From: an uncultured Bacteroidales bacterium | GTDB taxonomy: Bacteria; Bacteroidota; Bacteroidia; Bacteroidales; Lentimicrobiaceae | Direction of reading: 5' to 3' | DNA length: 5,477 bases | Assembly (NCBI GenBank): GCA_937864935.1 | Contig: CALMDN010000406.1 | Coordinates: 1 to 5,477, forward strand | Shown here: one piece after another, positions 4,977 to 5,477 of the stretch | How positions within the stretch are numbered: the stretch's first letter is position 1 | Layout of the letters: each line of letters opens with the position of its first letter | Translations under genes and position numbers: made by a program | Notes under the pieces: generated by a model | Databases searched by the model: none | Told to the model about the DNA's origin: nothing | The model's input: only the letters and a program-made list of their open reading frames with translations

Positions 4977-5477
4977 TCAGTGACTGATGATTAGTTTTTC
5001 AGTATAACTCCTGCCCGCAGTCTTCAGGGTAACAATATAGGTCCCATTGGCGACGCCTTTGCTGTCCCAGCGCAGCGGGGAGCTCCCTTTGCTGAAGCGG
5101 TCAGAGAACACAACCCTGCCACTGGTATCGTTTACCGTAAGCACGGCCCCGGCACCCTGGTCTGTTTCAAAAGTTACTGAGTCACCGGCCGGGTTCGGAT
5201 AGATCCTCAGGGCGCTGTTTTTGGTTTCCGACTGAGAAGTTCCCACATACAATTCATCCCAGATGGCCAGGGTAAAATCTCCGGGCCTGAGGGGCGTAAC
5301 GTAGAGGGTGCCGATCTGCCACGGCCCGATTCTGGTAAAGGGGATTGGCTGCCAATCGGTGGCTGCATCGGGACGGTAAAGAATCACCAGGCTGTCGGCA
5401 GCATTCACGATCAGGTTGTTGTCGAGGTAAGTGTTGCGGTTGTATAGAAACCGGCCCGTAGCGGTAAACCCCTCAGG
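4977..5477 (-). CDS. C-terminal part of a secreted protein with T9SS type A sorting domain (5' end outside window)
   Basis: The last 166 residues of a larger protein are visible. The frame stays open to the right edge, so a GTG at 5408 is not its true start. The first part is beta-rich and resembles an extracellular or accessory domain (LDNNLIVNAADSLVILYRPD; IGTLYVTPLRPGDFTLAIWD); I do not recognise its family. From about 80 residues before the end comes the classic type A sorting domain: LRIYPNPAGDSVTFE, a strand with VNDTSGRVV, then WDSKGVANGTYIVTL and the end YTEKLIISH. In Bacteroidota this domain directs proteins across the outer membrane by the type IX system, after which PorU removes it and the cargo is usually anchored to A-LPS. 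A signal peptide and catalytic domain are expected upstream. The TGA at 4977-4979 lies 3 nt before the glycosylase ATG. Confidence 0.9.
   Translation of the reverse strand, partial: PEGFTATGRFLYNRNTYLDNNLIVNAADSLVILYRPDAATDWQPIPFTRIGPWQIGTLYVTPLRPGDFTLAIWDELYVGTSQSETKNSALRIYPNPAGDSVTFETDQGAGAVLTVNDTSGRVVFSDRFSKGSSPLRWDSKGVANGTYIVTLKTAGRSYTEKLIISH

Noticed and set aside
5406..5408. GTG at 5408 as the start of the T9SS protein
   Set aside because: The frame is open upstream to the window edge with protein-like sequence continuous with what follows, and a T9SS cargo needs an N-terminal signal peptide that is not here.

Overview
The window looks like chromosomal DNA from a member of the Bacteroidota, probably a Bacteroidales-like anaerobe or environmental relative. 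Three observations support this. A secreted protein ends in a type IX secretion (T9SS) C-terminal sorting domain. One promoter matches the Bacteroidota primary-sigma consensus (TTTG, 19 bp, TAnnTTTG). Start codons mostly lack a well-spaced Shine-Dalgarno sequence, as is usual in that phylum. Genus-level placement is not possible from this much sequence.

Left part, + strand. Positions 1-908 hold the C-terminal catalytic half of an oligopeptidase B (family S9A). It is interrupted in frame by TAA at 600-602 and TAG at 624-626, with no frameshift, and the sequence after the stops still carries the catalytic Asp and His. A strong stem-loop follows at 954-987. Next comes a 246-aa uncharacterised protein (1129-1869) with an N-terminal four-cysteine cluster, preceded by an 8-bp-arm inverted repeat. 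The next intergenic region (1870-2033) has three copies of a 21-bp-period repeat, two of which can also form a GC-rich stem-loop. A small 70-aa protein of unknown function (2034-2246) follows. A textbook Bacteroidota promoter (2302-2332) then drives a 228-aa predicted outer-membrane beta-barrel protein (2405-3091).

Right part, - strand, read from the right edge inward. The C-terminus of a T9SS cargo protein runs in from outside the window (5477-4977). It is followed after 3 nt by an AlkD-family DNA glycosylase (4973-4281), which overlaps by 8 nt a GNAT acetyltransferase (4288-3740). A 34-nt gap separates that from a degenerate PAP2-like membrane protein (3705-3094). The spacing suggests one transcription unit whose promoter lies outside the window. 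It meets the outer-membrane protein gene tail to tail with only 2 bp between stop codons.

The content is mostly ordinary housekeeping and envelope genes. I see no CRISPR array, transposase, phage gene, tRNA or rRNA. The points most worth a second look are the double nonsense in an otherwise intact peptidase, the Cys-cluster protein, and the helically phased repeats upstream of the small protein.
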